A DNA stretch of 64,000 nt. Source: an uncultured Eubacterium sp. (GTDB lineage Bacteria; Bacillota; Clostridia; Lachnospirales; Lachnospiraceae). The notes beneath the pieces were generated by a model, which saw only the letters and a list, made by a program, of their open reading frames with translations, did not search any database and was not told the DNA's origin. The translations under genes and the position numbers were made by a program. Location: contig CANDMI010000004.1 of assembly GCA_947385775.1 (NCBI GenBank), forward strand, positions 1-64,000, in the 5' to 3' direction. The first letter of the stretch is position 1. Each line of letters opens with the position of its first letter. Below, piece by piece: positions 10,125-18,178 of the stretch.

Positions 10125-11426
10125 GTGCAAAAGAAAAAAATCCGCTTTCTTGCGCTTATAGTATGCGTGTGTATAATCTGCACGGTTCCGGCAAGGGCGG
10201 GCGCGCTTAGGAATAAAATTGAGGCGCTTGAAAATGCCCTGAATAAAGCGGACCAGTCCATCGGTACATATGAACAGGAAAAAAGCGCGTTGGAAGAAAG
10301 CATTGCCAAAGGCCAGGAATCCATCCAGCAGTTGGCTGGGCAGCTGGACAATACGGAAAAAGAATACGAAAAGACGACACAGGAGATCGCGGAGACAAAA
10401 AAAGAGCTTGAAAAAGCCGAAAAAGACAAGCGGGAGCAATATGAGGACATGAAGCTTCGGATCCGTTTTATGTATGAGCACAGCACGCAGTCCATGCTGG
10501 TGGATATTTTACAAGCGGGCTCCTTGTCGGAAATGCTAAAGCGGGCGAATTATTTCGAAGCGGTCACAGGCTATGACAGAAGGAAGCTGGAAGAGTTCAA
10601 AGCGGTCGCAAAAAAGATAAAAAAAGACAAAGAAAAGCTGGATGAAAAGGAGCGGCGGCTTTTGTCGTTAAAGCAGGAGCAGTCCGATAAGCTTGCGGAA
10701 ATGGACCGTACGGTGCAAAAGTTTCAAGGAGAGCTTTCCGACGCGATTTCAAAAATACAGTCCTCTAAGGAACTGCGCAAAAAATATGAAAAAGAGCTTG
10801 TAAGGCAAAAAGAGTACGAGCGGGAGTTAGAGCGAAAGAAAGCGGAGGAAGACAGAAAGCGCAAAGAGGAGATCCGCCGCCAGGAAGAAGAATTAAAAAA
10901 ACAGCAGGAGGAGCAGCGCAGACGGGAAGAAGAAGCAAGGCGCAAAGCGCAAAGCGCAAAGACAGACGCTGCATCCAAAAGCCCGGGCGCGGGGGACTCG
11001 CAGACTGCGGATACGGGAAACAGCTCACAGCAAGGCGATACGGGCAGCCAAAGAGGGGATGAATATGGAGGCTCTGATATGTCCACAGCGTCGGCGGGGG
11101 ATCTGGAGCTGCTTTCGACGATCATATACTGCGAGGCGGGAAACCAGCCTTATGAAGGGCAGCTTGCGGTAGGCAGCGTTGTGATGAACCGTGTGGCGAG
11201 TAGCAGCTTTCCAAACAGCATTAGCGGCGTGATATACCAAAGCGGGCAGTTTTCGCCGGTGGCAAGCGGCAGGTTTGCCTATGCGCTTGGCGCGGGGCTT
11301 GGTTCGTCGTGCCGTCAGGCGGCGCAGGCGGTGTTAAATGGCACAAGGACGGTGGATTGCCTGTATTTTCGGGTGGATACAGGGCTGATTGACGGCATTG
11401 TGATCGGCAGCCATGTTTTTTATTAG
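10125..11426 (+). CDS. Secreted coiled-coil cell-wall hydrolase with C-terminal SleB-type domain
   Basis: This 433-residue protein begins at GTG with an AAGGTAGG site ten bases upstream. A signal peptide (KKK followed by a hydrophobic run, cleavage after ARA near residue 25) precedes a long coiled coil, about residues 29-260, rich in Glu, Lys, Gln and Arg, as in CwlO/PcsB-type proteins. A Ser/Gly/Asp-rich linker covers about 275-325. The C-terminal 105 residues match the Hydrolase_2 (SleB/CwlJ) family: STIIYCEAGNQPYEGQLAVG with the conserved acidic residue, then SVVMNRV and a long Gly/Ser-rich loop. Such domains cleave peptidoglycan, in SleB the cortex of spores. CwlO/PcsB proteins usually carry NlpC/P60 or CHAP domains instead, so this combination is notable. 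A role in vegetative wall turnover or spore processing is inferred. Confidence 0.85.
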   Translation: MQKKKIRFLALIVCVCIICTVPARAGALRNKIEALENALNKADQSIGTYEQEKSALEESIAKGQESIQQLAGQLDNTEKEYEKTTQEIAETKKELEKAEKDKREQYEDMKLRIRFMYEHSTQSMLVDILQAGSLSEMLKRANYFEAVTGYDRRKLEEFKAVAKKIKKDKEKLDEKERRLLSLKQEQSDKLAEMDRTVQKFQGELSDAISKIQSSKELRKKYEKELVRQKEYERELERKKAEEDRKRKEEIRRQEEELKKQQEEQRRREEEARRKAQSAKTDAASKSPGAGDSQTADTGNSSQQGDTGSQRGDEYGGSDMSTASAGDLELLSTIIYCEAGNQPYEGQLAVGSVVMNRVASSSFPNSISGVIYQSGQFSPVASGRFAYALGAGLGSSCRQAAQAVLNGTRTVDCLYFRVDTGLIDGIVIGSHVFY

Positions 11427-11456
11427 CAGGTTTGCATAAAAAAATAAACTTTTGGG

Positions 11457-11485
11457 TTGCCAAAAAGAGGCAATTATGTTATTCT
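11457..11485 (+). promoter_or_regulatory. Probable promoter of the butyrate operon
   Basis: TTGCCA at 11457-11462, 17 bp, then TATTCT at 11480-11485 preceded by TGT (extended -10). A second possible -10, TATATT at 11521-11526, would place the Rex operator directly at the transcription start. Either arrangement lets a bound repressor block transcription. Confidence 0.55.
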
Positions 11486-11538
11486 TAATTTAGCAGTTCA
11501 GTCTTATAGCTAAGGCAGTTTATATTTTTTTAAGGTGA

Positions 11539-11556
11539 TTGTTAAAATTTTAACAA
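11539..11556. promoter_or_regulatory. Rex operator (perfect palindrome)
   Basis: The 18 bases read TTGTTAA, AATT, TTAACAA. This is an exact match to the known clostridial Rex consensus TTGTTAANNNNTTAACAA and a perfect palindrome. Rex is a repressor that leaves DNA when NADH/NAD is high. The site lies 41 bases before the thl start, upstream of genes that consume NADH, which fits known Rex regulons. No rex gene is in the window. Confidence 0.9.
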
Positions 11557-11597
11557 CAGTCCAAACAAGTTTTAAAATAGGAAAAGGAGACGAGAAA

Positions 11598-12782
11598 ATG
11601 GCAAACAAGGTAGTTTTAGCAGGCGCATGCCGTACTGCAATTGGCAAAATGGGTGGAGCGTTAAGTAATACTCCGGCAGCGGAATTAGGCTCGATCGTAA
11701 TCAAAGAAGCATTAAACAGGGCTGGCGTGAAGCCGGAACAGGTTGATGAAGTATTAATGGGATGTGTTATCCAGGCTGCCCAGGGCCAGAACGTTGCACG
11801 CCAGGCTTCAATTAAAGCAGGGTTGCCAGTGGAGATTCCGGCAGTTACATTAAATGTAGTGTGCGGCTCCGGCTTAAAGTGCGTAAATGAAGCGGCAGCG
11901 CAGATTTTGGCGGGACAGGCAGATATCGTGGTTGCAGGCGGTATGGAAAATATGTCAATGGCTCCGTATGCTATGACAAAAGCACGCTTTGGCTATCGTA
12001 TGAACAACGCGACAATCGTAGATACCATGGTAAACGATGCGTTAACCGATGCGTTTAACCAGTATCACATGATGATCACAGCAGAAAACGTATGTGACAA
12101 ATACGGCCTTACCCGTGAGGAATTGGACGCATTTGCGGCAGACAGCCAGCAGAAATGCGAAAAAGCGATCGCAGAAGGCAAGTTTGACGATGAGATCGTG
12201 CCTGTGCCGGTTAAGGTAAAGAAAGAAATTGTAGAGTTTAAGAAGGATGAAGGGCCTCGCGCGGGCGTAACGGCAGAAGGGCTTTCTAAATTAAGATGCG
12301 CTTCCGGAAAAGACGGCGGGCTTGTTACAGCAGGCAACGCATCCGGTATCAATGACGGCGCTGCGGCGATCGTTGTTATGAGCGAAGAAAAAGCAAAAGA
12401 GCTTGGCGTTACACCGATGGCTACATGGGTAGCGGGCGCGCTTGGCGGCGTAGAGCCAGAGATCATGGGCGTTGGTCCGGTTGCGGCTACAAGAAAGGTA
12501 TTTGAACGGACAGGCCTTACGATCGACGATATGGATTTAGTAGAAGCAAACGAAGCGTTTGCGGCACAGTCTGTTGCAGTTGCAAGAGATCTGAACTTTG
12601 ATATGTCCAAAGTAAATGTAAACGGCGGCGCAATTGCGCTTGGACATCCAGTAGGCGCGTCAGGATGCCGTATCCTTGTTACCTTATTATATGAAATGCA
12701 AAAGAGAAATGCAAAGAAAGGTCTTGCGACGCTTTGCATCGGCGGCGGTATGGGCTGCGCTACAATCGTAGAAAGAGATTAA
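11598..12782 (+). CDS. thlA: Acetyl-CoA C-acetyltransferase (thiolase)
   Basis: Thiolase condenses two acetyl-CoA to acetoacetyl-CoA, the first step of the butyryl-CoA route. The 394 residues are standard for the biosynthetic enzyme. Cys89 in [10 protein letters not shown] is the acyl-carrying nucleophile. [16 protein letters not shown] near residue 348 carries the catalytic His, and CIGGGMGCA near 380 the second Cys. The ATG at 11598 follows an AAAAGGAGA site. An earlier in-frame start at 11535 would overlap the Rex operator and is rejected. The gene leads an operon with hbd, bcd, etfB and etfA and uses A/T-ending codons more often than the flanking genes, which fits high expression. Confidence 0.96.
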   Translation: MANKVVLAGACRTAIGKMGGALSNTPAAELGSIVIKEALNRAGVKPEQVDEVLMGCVIQAAQGQNVARQASIKAGLPVEIPAVTLNVVCGSGLKCVNEAAAQILAGQADIVVAGGMENMSMAPYAMTKARFGYRMNNATIVDTMVNDALTDAFNQYHMMITAENVCDKYGLTREELDAFAADSQQKCEKAIAEGKFDDEIVPVPVKVKKEIVEFKKDEGPRAGVTAEGLSKLRCASGKDGGLVTAGNASGINDGAAAIVVMSEEKAKELGVTPMATWVAGALGGVEPEIMGVGPVAATRKVFERTGLTIDDMDLVEANEAFAAQSVAVARDLNFDMSKVNVNGGAIALGHPVGASGCRILVTLLYEMQKRNAKKGLATLCIGGGMGCATIVERD

Positions 12783-12872
12783 TCTGTAATAGGATAAAGA
12801 TCAGGATATAATTTTAGATATAAACATAGAAATATGGAAGAAACAGCAAAGAAATATTGAAGGAGGATCATA

Positions 12873-13712
12873 ATGAAAGTAGGAGTTATCGGCGCGGGAA
12901 CGATGGGTTCTGGCATTGCGCAGGCATTTGCACAGACAGAAGGCTATGAAGTATGCTTGTGCGACATTAACGAAGAGCTGGCTGCAAACGGCAAGAAAAA
13001 AATCGAAGCAGGTTTTTCCAAACGTGTTGCAAAAGGCAAAATGGCACAGGAAGACGCAGATAAGATTTTAGCTAAGATCGCAACAGGCGTAAAGACGATC
13101 TGCTCAGACTGCGATCTGATCGTAGAAGCTGCGCTGGAAGTTATGGATGTGAAAAAGCAGACATTTAAAGAATTGCAGGATATCGTAAAGGCAGACTGCA
13201 TGTTTGCTACAAATACATCTTCTTTATCCGTTACAGAAATTGCGGCAGGGCTTGACCGTCCGGTAATCGGTATGCATTTCTTTAATCCGGCTCCTGTAAT
13301 GAAATTGATCGAGGTTATCCAGGGGGAAAACACACCGGATGAAATGAGAGATAAGATTGTTGAGATTTCAAAGGAGATCGGGAAAACGCCAGTAGAAGTA
13401 AAAGAAGCTCCTGGATTTGTTGTAAACCGTATCTTGATTCCGATGATCAATGAAGCGATCGGCATTTATGCAGACGGCGTTGCGTCTGTAGAGGGCATCG
13501 ATACCGCTATGAAACTCGGCGCAAACCATCCGATGGGGCCTTTGGCGTTGGGCGACTTAGTTGGTCTGGATATCTGCCTTGCGATCATGAACGTATTGTA
13601 TGACGAAACAGGCGATCCGAAATATCGTCCGCATCCATTGTTAAAGAAAATGGTACGCGCAGGCAAATTAGGCCAGAAGACCAAGATTGGCTTCTATGAT
13701 TACAGCAAATAA
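12873..13712 (+). CDS. hbd: 3-hydroxybutyryl-CoA dehydrogenase
   Basis: Hbd reduces acetoacetyl-CoA to 3-hydroxybutyryl-CoA with NAD(P)H. The 279 residues show the N-terminal Rossmann fold with [14 protein letters not shown] (residues 7-20). The catalytic His135 lies in [16 protein letters not shown], with TNTSSLSV before it. The C-terminal helical domain has the conserved [13 protein letters not shown] and [17 protein letters not shown]. The start has an AAGGAGGA site. It follows thl after 90 bases. A crotonase gene normally sits next to hbd in this pathway but is not present here. The gap to bcd contains a 10-bp hairpin. Confidence 0.96.
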   Translation: MKVGVIGAGTMGSGIAQAFAQTEGYEVCLCDINEELAANGKKKIEAGFSKRVAKGKMAQEDADKILAKIATGVKTICSDCDLIVEAALEVMDVKKQTFKELQDIVKADCMFATNTSSLSVTEIAAGLDRPVIGMHFFNPAPVMKLIEVIQGENTPDEMRDKIVEISKEIGKTPVEVKEAPGFVVNRILIPMINEAIGIYADGVASVEGIDTAMKLGANHPMGPLALGDLVGLDICLAIMNVLYDETGDPKYRPHPLLKKMVRAGKLGQKTKIGFYDYSK

Positions 13713-13728
13713 AAAATAGATTTAATAT

Positions 13729-13755
13729 ACAGGCAGTAGATACCATACTGCCTGT
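13729..13755 (+). other. Hairpin between hbd and bcd
   Basis: A perfect 10-bp stem (ACAGGCAGTA against TACTGCCTGT) with a seven-base loop lies between the hbd stop and the bcd ribosome binding site. Only a short T run follows, so full termination is unlikely. It may set relative mRNA stability or act as a processing point within the operon. Confidence 0.6.
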
Positions 13756-13784
13756 TTGATAAATAAAATGGAGGAGTAATAATC

Positions 13785-14939
13785 ATGGATTTTTCTTTAG
13801 ATAAGAAACATGAAATGGCGAGGACTTTATTCAAAGAATTCGCTGAGACAGAAGTAAAGCCTCTTGCGCAGGAAGTAGATGAGACAGAAAAATTCCCGGC
13901 AGGAACAGTAGAAAAGATGGCGAAAGCAGGATTTATGGGAATCCCGGTACCGAAGGAGTACGGTGGACAGGGATGCGATCCGCTTACATACGTAATGTGC
14001 GTAGAAGAATTGTCTAAAGTCTGCGGTACAACAGGCGTTATTGTATCTGCACATACATCTTTGTGCATTGACCCAATTTTAACATATGGTACAGAAGAAC
14101 AGAAGCAGAAATATGTGGCTCCGCTTGCAAAGGGTGAAAAGCTTGGCGCATTCGGTCTGACAGAGCCGGGCGCTGGAACAGACGCGCAGGGCTGCCAGAC
14201 AAAAGCGGTATTAGACGGCGATGAATGGGTATTAAACGGCTCTAAATGCTTTATTACAAACGGCGAAGTGGGCGATGTTTATATTATTATTGCGATCACA
14301 AGCATTACAGAAGACAAACGCGGCAGAAAGAAGAAAAACTTCTCCGCATTTATCGTAGAAAAAGGCACACCGGGATTTTCCTTCGGCACAAAAGAAAAGA
14401 AAATGGGTATTCGCGGCTCCTCTACATATGAATTGATCTTCGAAGATTGCCGGATTCCAAAGGATGCGCTCCTTGGGCCGGAAGGAAAGGGATTCCCGAT
14501 CGCAATGCACACCTTAGACGGCGGACGTATCGGTATTGCGGCGCAGGCTCTTGGCATTGCGGAAGGCGCATTAGAACGCGCGATTGAATATACAAAAGAA
14601 AGAAAACAGTTCGGCCGCTCTATCGCACAGCAGCAGAATACGCAGTTTAAGCTGGCGGATATGGCAGCAAGGATTGACGCTGCAAAATTCTTAGTATACC
14701 GCGCGGCTATGGCAAAAGCGACCCAGAAAGTATATTCCGTAGAAGCGGCTAAGGCAAAATTATTTGCGGCAGAGACAGCTATGGCTGTTACAACAGAAGT
14801 GGTACAGTTGTTCGGCGGTTATGGATATATCAGAGAATACGATGTAGAACGTATGATGCGTGATGCGAAGATCACAGAGATTTACGAAGGAACATCTGAA
14901 GTTCAGCGTATGGTAATCTCAGGCGCGTTATTAAGATAA
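13785..14939 (+). CDS. bcd: Butyryl-CoA dehydrogenase (acyl-CoA dehydrogenase family)
   Basis: Bcd is an FAD enzyme that reduces crotonyl-CoA to butyryl-CoA. In anaerobes it forms a complex with EtfAB that couples the reaction to ferredoxin reduction by electron bifurcation. The 384 residues match the family. FGLTEPGAGTDAQG and CFITNGEVGDV bind flavin and substrate, and FGGYGYIREYDVERMMRDAK precedes the catalytic base Glu368 in IYEGTSEVQRMV. The start follows a TGGAGGAG site. It lies directly before etfB and etfA, the usual partner order, so the substrate assignment is supported by context as well as by sequence. Confidence 0.95.
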   Translation: MDFSLDKKHEMARTLFKEFAETEVKPLAQEVDETEKFPAGTVEKMAKAGFMGIPVPKEYGGQGCDPLTYVMCVEELSKVCGTTGVIVSAHTSLCIDPILTYGTEEQKQKYVAPLAKGEKLGAFGLTEPGAGTDAQGCQTKAVLDGDEWVLNGSKCFITNGEVGDVYIIIAITSITEDKRGRKKKNFSAFIVEKGTPGFSFGTKEKKMGIRGSSTYELIFEDCRIPKDALLGPEGKGFPIAMHTLDGGRIGIAAQALGIAEGALERAIEYTKERKQFGRSIAQQQNTQFKLADMAARIDAAKFLVYRAAMAKATQKVYSVEAAKAKLFAAETAMAVTTEVVQLFGGYGYIREYDVERMMRDAKITEIYEGTSEVQRMVISGALLR

Positions 14940-14978
14940 CAGACAAATTAAAAACAAAATATAAGGAGTGAAATTACC

Positions 14979-15761
14979 GTGAAAATCGTTGTATGTATTA
15001 AACAAGTGCCAGATACCAAGGGCGGTGTGAAATTTAATCCGGACGGTACGCTGGATAGGGCAGCAATGCTTGCAATCATGAATCCGGATGATAAAGCCGG
15101 ACTGGAAGCGGCTCTTCGTATAAAAGATGAAACAGGCGCAGAAGTTACGGTATTGACAATGGGCCTTCCAAAGGCAGACGACGTGCTTCGTGAAGCAATG
15201 GCTATGGGCGCTGACAATGCGATCCTTGTTACAGACAGAGTATTAGGCGGAGCTGACACATGGGCTACCTCCACAACTATTGCAGGCGCGCTTCGCAATA
15301 TTGACTATGATCTGATCATTACCGGCCGTCAGGCGATTGACGGCGATACCGCACAGGTTGGGCCGCAGATTGCAGAGCATCTCGGATTACCGGTTATTTC
15401 TTATGCGGAAGACCTTAAGATTGAAGGAGACAGCGTTGTCGTAAAGAGACAGTATGAAGACAGGTATCATGTATTAAAAGCAAAGATGCCATGCCTTGTT
15501 ACGGCGCTTTCTGAATTGAATGTTCCTCGTTATATGACTCCAGGCGGGATTTTTGATGCGTATGATAAGGATGTAACGGTATGGGGACGCCCGGATCTGA
15601 AAGATGTAGATGATTCAAACCTTGGTTTAAAAGGCTCTCCAACAAAGATTGCAAAAGCATCCGACAAGGTGCGCAAAGGCGCTGGCGAGAAAGTTACCCT
15701 GGATGCGGAAGAATCCGTAACCTATATCATGGGCAAATTAAAAGAGAAGCATGTAATCTAA
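14979..15761 (+). CDS. etfB: Electron transfer flavoprotein subunit beta
   Basis: EtfB pairs with EtfA to move electrons between NADH, ferredoxin and Bcd. In bifurcating Etf the beta subunit carries the bifurcating FAD. The 260 residues begin KIVVCIKQVPDTKGGVKFNPDG and contain TGRQAIDGDTAQVGPQIAEH and the region KAKMPCLVTALSELNVPRYM. The translation start is GTG with an AAGGAG site 11 bases upstream. It lies 39 bases after bcd and 26 before etfA. A bifurcating role is inferred from the anaerobic gene context. Confidence 0.95.
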   Translation: MKIVVCIKQVPDTKGGVKFNPDGTLDRAAMLAIMNPDDKAGLEAALRIKDETGAEVTVLTMGLPKADDVLREAMAMGADNAILVTDRVLGGADTWATSTTIAGALRNIDYDLIITGRQAIDGDTAQVGPQIAEHLGLPVISYAEDLKIEGDSVVVKRQYEDRYHVLKAKMPCLVTALSELNVPRYMTPGGIFDAYDKDVTVWGRPDLKDVDDSNLGLKGSPTKIAKASDKVRKGAGEKVTLDAEESVTYIMGKLKEKHVI

Positions 15762-15787
15762 TTCGATAAGGAAAGTGGTGGAAAAAA

Positions 15788-16825
15788 ATGGGTTTAGAAG
15801 AATATAAGGGCGTATATATCTACGCACAGCAGGTAGATAATGAATTAAGCAGTATTGCCTTTGAATTGATCGGTAAAGCAAAAGATCTGGCGAAAGACTT
15901 AAACACGGATGTTACAGCTGTTCTTCTTGGTTCGAATGTAATGGGCTTAGCAGACCAGTTGGCGGAGTATGGCGCTGACAAGGTAATCGTTGTGGATGAT
16001 CCAAAGCTTGAGCCATACCGCACAGAGCCGTATGCACAGGCATTGACTTCTGTAATTAACGAATTTAAACCGGAAATCATGTTAGTAGGCGCAACCGCCA
16101 TCGGTAGGGATCTGGGGCCTACCGTATCCGCAAGGGTACAGACCGGGTTAACCGCAGACTGTACACAGCTTGAAATCGGCGATTTCCCATTGAACCCGCA
16201 GGCAGGGCAGGAGCAGAAACACAATCAGCTGCTTATGACCCGTCCGGCGTTTGGCGGAAATACGATCGCTACGATCGCATGCCCGGATAACCGTCCACAG
16301 ATGGCTACGGTTCGCCCAGGCGTTATGCAGAAATTAGAGCCGGTTGCCGGAACAAAGGCAAATGTGATCGAGCATAAAGTTGCATTTGAAGAAAACAACC
16401 GTTTTGTAGAAATCGTAGAAGTGATCAAGCAGGCAAAGAGCGTGGAAAACATTATGGATGCAAAAATCCTTGTTTCCGGCGGCCGTGGCGTTGGCTCTGC
16501 GGAAAACTTCCAGATTTTACAGGATTTGGCGGATGTGCTTGGCGGCATGGTAAGCTGCTCCCGTGCAGTTGTGGAAAATGGCTGGAAGCCAGTTGACTGC
16601 CAGGTAGGCCAGACTGGTAAGACCGTTCGTCCAAACGTATATTTTGCAATCGGTATCTCCGGCGCGATCCAGCACGTAGCTGGTATGGAAGAAGCGGATA
16701 TCATCATTGCGATCAACAAGGATGAAGACGCTCCGATCTTTGATGTAGCGGATTATGGCATCGTAGGCGACTTGAATAAGATCGTTCCGGCTCTTACGGC
16801 AGCATTAAAGGCAGAGCTTGGCTAA
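15788..16825 (+). CDS. etfA: Electron transfer flavoprotein subunit alpha
   Basis: EtfA is the partner of EtfB and holds an FAD that passes electrons to butyryl-CoA dehydrogenase. The 345 residues have the N-terminal alpha/beta domain and the conserved C-terminal FAD domain: VSGGRGVGSAENF, SRAVVENGWKPVDCQVGQTG, VRPNVYFAIGISGAIQHVAG and INKDEDAPIFDVADYGIVGD. No N-terminal rubredoxin or ferredoxin extension is present. It is the last gene of the operon. Four 18-bp repeats and a bidirectional terminator follow. Confidence 0.96.
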   Translation: MGLEEYKGVYIYAQQVDNELSSIAFELIGKAKDLAKDLNTDVTAVLLGSNVMGLADQLAEYGADKVIVVDDPKLEPYRTEPYAQALTSVINEFKPEIMLVGATAIGRDLGPTVSARVQTGLTADCTQLEIGDFPLNPQAGQEQKHNQLLMTRPAFGGNTIATIACPDNRPQMATVRPGVMQKLEPVAGTKANVIEHKVAFEENNRFVEIVEVIKQAKSVENIMDAKILVSGGRGVGSAENFQILQDLADVLGGMVSCSRAVVENGWKPVDCQVGQTGKTVRPNVYFAIGISGAIQHVAGMEEADIIIAINKDEDAPIFDVADYGIVGDLNKIVPALTAALKAELG

Positions 16826-16864
16826 GCCATTACGCAAAGCGCTTAAATAAAGTTAAAATCGAGC

Positions 16865-16936
16865 AGGAAAGGTTTCCACTGTAGGGAAGATTTTCCTTGT
16901 GGGAAAGGTTTCCCCTATGGGGAAGATTTCCTGTGT
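16865..16936 (+). repeat. Four imperfect 18-bp tandem repeats, each a small dyad
   Basis: Units at 16865-16882, 16883-16900, 16901-16918 and 16919-16936 follow the pattern GGGAAAGGTTTCCCCTAT with variation. Each unit has GGAA...TTCC symmetry, so each can fold alone or pair with a neighbour. They lie between the etfA stop and the terminator, in the 3' untranslated part of the butyrate transcript. Confidence 0.8.
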
Positions 16937-16950
16937 ATATAAAAAAGAAT

Positions 16951-16982
16951 GCCGGGCGGCAGTTATGCGCCCGGTGTTTTTG
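16951..16982. terminator. Bidirectional terminator between etfA and the glycosyltransferase gene
   Basis: CCGGGCG (16952-16958) pairs with CGCCCGG (16968-16974). A TGTTTTTG run follows on the plus strand, and CATTCTTTTTT follows on the minus strand. The stem overlaps the last codons of the minus-strand gene. Confidence 0.8.
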
Positions 16983-18168
16983 TGTCGTTGGAAAGCGTTT
17001 TGTTTAGCGCCTTGTCCCATTTTTGTAAAACAACGTCCATTTGAAATTTCTCAATTCCAAGCTTCGCATTTTCAGAAAAAGACTTACGCAGCGTTTCATT
17101 TTCAATTAATTTTCCGATGCAGTCCGCCATCTGTCCGCATTGGAACGCGGGGATCAAAAAGCCGTTGCGCCGGTCTAAAATAATCTCCCTTGGCCCTGTG
17201 GCGATATCAAAGCTGACGCAGGTAAGCCCGTGCGCCTTTGCTTCCAATAAACACATCGGCATCCCTTCCCAGCGGGAGGTCAGCACGAAAATCTGCGCCT
17301 TGTCAAGAAAATAGGCGATGTCAGCTGTATGCCCTGCCAGGATCAGGCGATCGCTTAACCCTTTTTCTTGAAGCCGGTTTTCCATGGTTTCGCGCTCTTC
17401 TCCATCACCGAGCACGATCCATTTCCAGTCCGGATATTTTTTCAACACAAGCTCTGCGATCTGGAGTAGATAATCCATGCCTTTTTGGTAAGTCAGCCGT
17501 CCTGCCGTGATGATCCATGGTTTCTTTTTATTTTGGGCGCTTTGGCTTCGGATGCGGCTTTTTTTGATCGTATTGCGAGGATAAATGAAAGGGTCTGGTA
17601 TCGGATTTTGAATGGCGCAGACGGATAGACGTTTTTTCTGACGATGTTTGAAAGCATGCAGGAAACGCTTTTGATCGCCTTTTATGAAAGCGCGCAGGAA
17701 TTGTTTTTGATCGCCTTTTGTAAGGGTCACAAGCAAGTCTGTCCTTGTGGTCATATGGCGGATGATCCATCTGCGGTATCCTATGGAATTTTCGAACTGG
17801 TAGTTAAAATGCTCCCAGGAGAGGATTTTTATCTTTGTAAAACTTGCGGCTGGAACTGATAAAACATCCAGCACCGTGTCAATGTCGATCAACAGGTCTA
17901 CGTGGCGCTTTTGTAAAAAATGGCGGAGCTTTGGAATGATCGGTAAATAAGCAATGCCGGGCGTGATCCATCGCTTTGCAAGCGCGTAATGGCGGATTTT
18001 TGGCTCCAAGCGAAAATAGGGTTTTTTGTTTTTCGCCTGTTCCGTTAAGCTGACAAAAAGAATTTTGTATTTTCCTTGGCGCGCCAGAGCGTTTGCCAGC
18101 ATGACGGCTACATATTCCGTGCCGCCGCTTCTAGTAATGTCTCCTGAAAAAAAACAAATTGTTTTCAC
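16963..18168 (-). CDS. Glycosyltransferase, GT4 family
   Basis: A 401-residue retaining glycosyltransferase with the two-Rossmann GT-B fold, probably transferring a sugar from a nucleotide donor to an envelope polysaccharide or lipid. The N-terminal domain starts ICFFSGDITRSGGTEYVA. The C-terminal donor domain begins near residue 225 with IITAGRLTYQKGMDYLL, then VLGDGEERE, FVLTSRWEGMPMCLLEAKAH (the E-x7-E motif) and GPREII. A lysine-rich stretch near residues 150-175 holds a duplicated 12-residue unit (KGDQKxFLxAF) that looks like a recent tandem duplication in a loop. The start is GTG, ten bases after the sigH stop. Its place behind sigH is unusual and a link to sporulation is only a possibility. 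Confidence 0.85.
   Translation of the reverse strand: MKTICFFSGDITRSGGTEYVAVMLANALARQGKYKILFVSLTEQAKNKKPYFRLEPKIRHYALAKRWITPGIAYLPIIPKLRHFLQKRHVDLLIDIDTVLDVLSVPAASFTKIKILSWEHFNYQFENSIGYRRWIIRHMTTRTDLLVTLTKGDQKQFLRAFIKGDQKRFLHAFKHRQKKRLSVCAIQNPIPDPFIYPRNTIKKSRIRSQSAQNKKKPWIITAGRLTYQKGMDYLLQIAELVLKKYPDWKWIVLGDGEERETMENRLQEKGLSDRLILAGHTADIAYFLDKAQIFVLTSRWEGMPMCLLEAKAHGLTCVSFDIATGPREIILDRRNGFLIPAFQCGQMADCIGKLIENETLRKSFSENAKLGIEKFQMDVVLQKWDKALNKTLSNDTKTPGA
17649..17720 (-). repeat. Two 36-bp tandem repeats inside the glycosyltransferase gene
   Basis: Units 17649-17684 and 17685-17720 differ at six of 36 positions and encode two 12-residue copies (KGDQKQFLRAFI and KGDQKRFLHAFK). The frame is kept. 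Confidence 0.85.
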
Positions 18169-18178
18169 AACCTTATCC

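Noticed and set aside
12065-12739. A 224-codon antisense open frame inside thl
   Set aside because: Low-complexity Ser/Thr/Ala/Pro composition that mirrors the thl codon pattern, no ribosome binding site.
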